DNA from: Bacteroidales bacterium
Lineage (GTDB): Bacteria; Bacteroidota; Bacteroidia; Bacteroidales; UBA932
Reading direction: 5' to 3'
Length of the DNA stretch: 39,541 nucleotides
Assembly (NCBI GenBank): GCA_017461285.1
Contig: JAFTYS010000078.1
Location: 1 to 39,541 of the forward strand
Every line of letters starts with the position of its first letter. Positions within the stretch are counted from its first letter, which is position 1. Below, in pieces: positions 38,723 through 39,541 of this stretch. Under the pieces are notes generated by a model. That model was not told the origin of the DNA and ran no database searches. It saw nothing but the letters and a program-made list of their open reading frames with translations. Both the position numbers and the translations under genes were made by a program.

Positions 38723-39322
38723 TTAAAGTATTTCGTCAGAATAATCCATCATCTTGAGAAGCATCGCCTTGGCGCGCCTGATCTTTGTCTTCACGGTGTT
38801 TATCGGCATCCCTAGAGCTTCTGCGATCTCCTTGTAGCCGAAGTTTTCGATCAGGTTCATCCTTGCCACCGTACGGTAATCCTCCTTCAGCTTCTCGATA
38901 TTGTTCAGCCACTTGTCATATTCCTGCTGGTTGATGATGTCTTCTTCAGGATTGTGCATCGCTGCAGGCAGTTCCTTGAGCTCCGCGTAGTCTTCGTTTA
39001 TGGATCTTGTAGGCATGTTGTTCTTTTCCCTGTCATGCCTGCTCATGTGGTCGAATGCCGTATTTCGTGCGATGCGGTAGATCCATGTCGAGAACTTGTA
39101 CTCGGGATTGTATGTCGCCAGCTGGCTGAATGCCTTCTGGAAGCTTTCCAGACAGATGTCTTCCACGTCTTCCTTCTGGCTGACGTAGCGTGAGATATGG
39201 CTCTTCACACCGGTGTTGTAACGGGTGTAAAGCACGATGTAGGCCGCCTGGTTCTGCTCCAGTGCTAGCCGGACAAGCTCTATGTCCGAGAGATTAGTGA
39301 GCTTCGAGCCAGTTGCTTCCAT
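38723..39322 (-). CDS. ECF-like RNA polymerase sigma factor
   Basis: Sigma-70 family protein of 199 residues with regions 2 and 4 only. Region 2: YIVLYTRYNTGVKSHISRYV and FSTWIYRIARNTAFDHMSRHDR. Region 4: LKEDYRTVARMNLIENFGYKEIAEALGMPINTVKTKIRRAKAML, a helix-turn-helix for the -35/-33 element. No anti-sigma gene is adjacent. The start ATG (MEATGSKLTNLSD) lies within the end of polA (29-base overlap), and rsmG follows after 3 bases. Such a housekeeping position suggests a constitutive or stress-related role rather than a transport-linked one; the regulon is unknown. Confidence 0.92.
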   Translation of the reverse strand: MEATGSKLTNLSDIELVRLALEQNQAAYIVLYTRYNTGVKSHISRYVSQKEDVEDICLESFQKAFSQLATYNPEYKFSTWIYRIARNTAFDHMSRHDREKNNMPTRSINEDYAELKELPAAMHNPEEDIINQQEYDKWLNNIEKLKEDYRTVARMNLIENFGYKEIAEALGMPINTVKTKIRRAKAMLLKMMDYSDEIL

Positions 39323-39541
39323 GGTTGCATTCTACAGTTAAAGGTACCGAGAGTACCGTTACGTTTTCCATTTCCTCCCTCACGATCCTTTCCAGTGCTT
39401 CAACTTCTTCAGTTACAGCATCAAAGACAAGTTCGTCATGGATCTGAAGGACCATCCGGCTCCTGAAGCCTTCCTTTTCGAGACGGCGGTCCACATTTAT
39501 CATCGCCATCTTGATGATGTCGGCCGACGTGCCCTGGATAG
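39294..39541 (-). CDS. polA: DNA polymerase I, C-terminal fragment (cut by the window edge)
   Basis: Only the last 82 codons are inside the window. The translation shows IQGTSADIIKMAMINVDRRL, then VLQIHDELVFDAV, which is polymerase motif C with the catalytic His-Asp-Glu, and the terminal VPLTVECNHGSNWLEAH. These are diagnostic of family A DNA polymerase I. The frame is open to the window end, so the gene continues to the right. Its stop overlaps the start of the sigma factor gene by 29 bases. Confidence 0.95.
   Translation of the reverse strand, partial: IQGTSADIIKMAMINVDRRLEKEGFRSRMVLQIHDELVFDAVTEEVEALERIVREEMENVTVLSVPLTVECNHGSNWLEAH

Overview
The window looks like a chromosomal segment of a member of the Bacteroidales. 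The support is: Bacteroidetes-type promoters (a -7 box of the form TAnnTTTG, often with TTTG/TTG about 19 bases upstream), weak or absent Shine-Dalgarno sequences, many lipoproteins with a Cys lipobox, FimA/FimB-type fimbrial subunits, DUF4296, DUF3575, DUF3868 and DUF6515 proteins, a CCDC81-like HU-domain protein, and an FtsY without the acidic N-terminal domain. I cannot name a genus from sequence alone. No phage, integrase, transposase or CRISPR array is visible.

Layout. 1-7566: a compact + strand housekeeping run (ftsY, pheT, a DUF4296 lipoprotein, a metal-dependent amidohydrolase, a TYW1-like radical SAM protein, dtd, deoC) closed by a strong terminator. 7641-13412: a fimbrial operon (HExxH lipoprotein, DUF3575 protein, DUF3868/OmpA-like lipoprotein, FimA/Mfa1-like subunit, FimB/Mfa2-like lipoprotein). 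13477-16918: tRNA-Leu, then a GH3 glycosidase lipoprotein and a 2-hydroxyacid dehydrogenase. 16919-17617: a long intergenic stretch with a two-hairpin repeat element and a minus-strand tRNA-Asn. 17618-19915: membrane-anchored HU-domain protein, acyl-ACP thioesterase and Nudix hydrolase.

19932-28414 is the most unusual block. It holds a two-domain family 2 glycosyltransferase, a fusion of a HIT/Ap4A-phosphorylase-like domain (DUF4922) to a SpoIID/LytB domain, an AmpG-like permease, a serpin lipoprotein, a NamZ-type exo-N-acetylmuramidase and a DUF6515 protein, mostly overlapping or tightly spaced. The mix suggests cell-wall fragment salvage or remodelling, with the fusion protein as the least understood member.

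28411-31106 (minus): polysaccharide deacetylase lipoprotein, murI and an aldo/keto reductase. 31176-34734 (+): asnA, prfB without a programmed frameshift, and a PagL-like lipid A deacylase. 34735-35124 is a repeat-rich intergenic region with a second copy of the two-hairpin element and a copy of a TCATCCTGAG-type palindromic repeat. 35125-36852: class I fumarase and tRNA-Gln. 36891-39541 (minus): a YqaA-type membrane protein, tadA, rpmH, rsmG, an ECF-like sigma factor and the 3' end of polA.

The best candidate for something undescribed at the DNA/RNA level is the pair of about 120-base two-hairpin elements at 17193-17313 and 34795-34914. At the protein level it is the SpoIID fusion operon and the protease-like lipoprotein heading the fimbrial operon.
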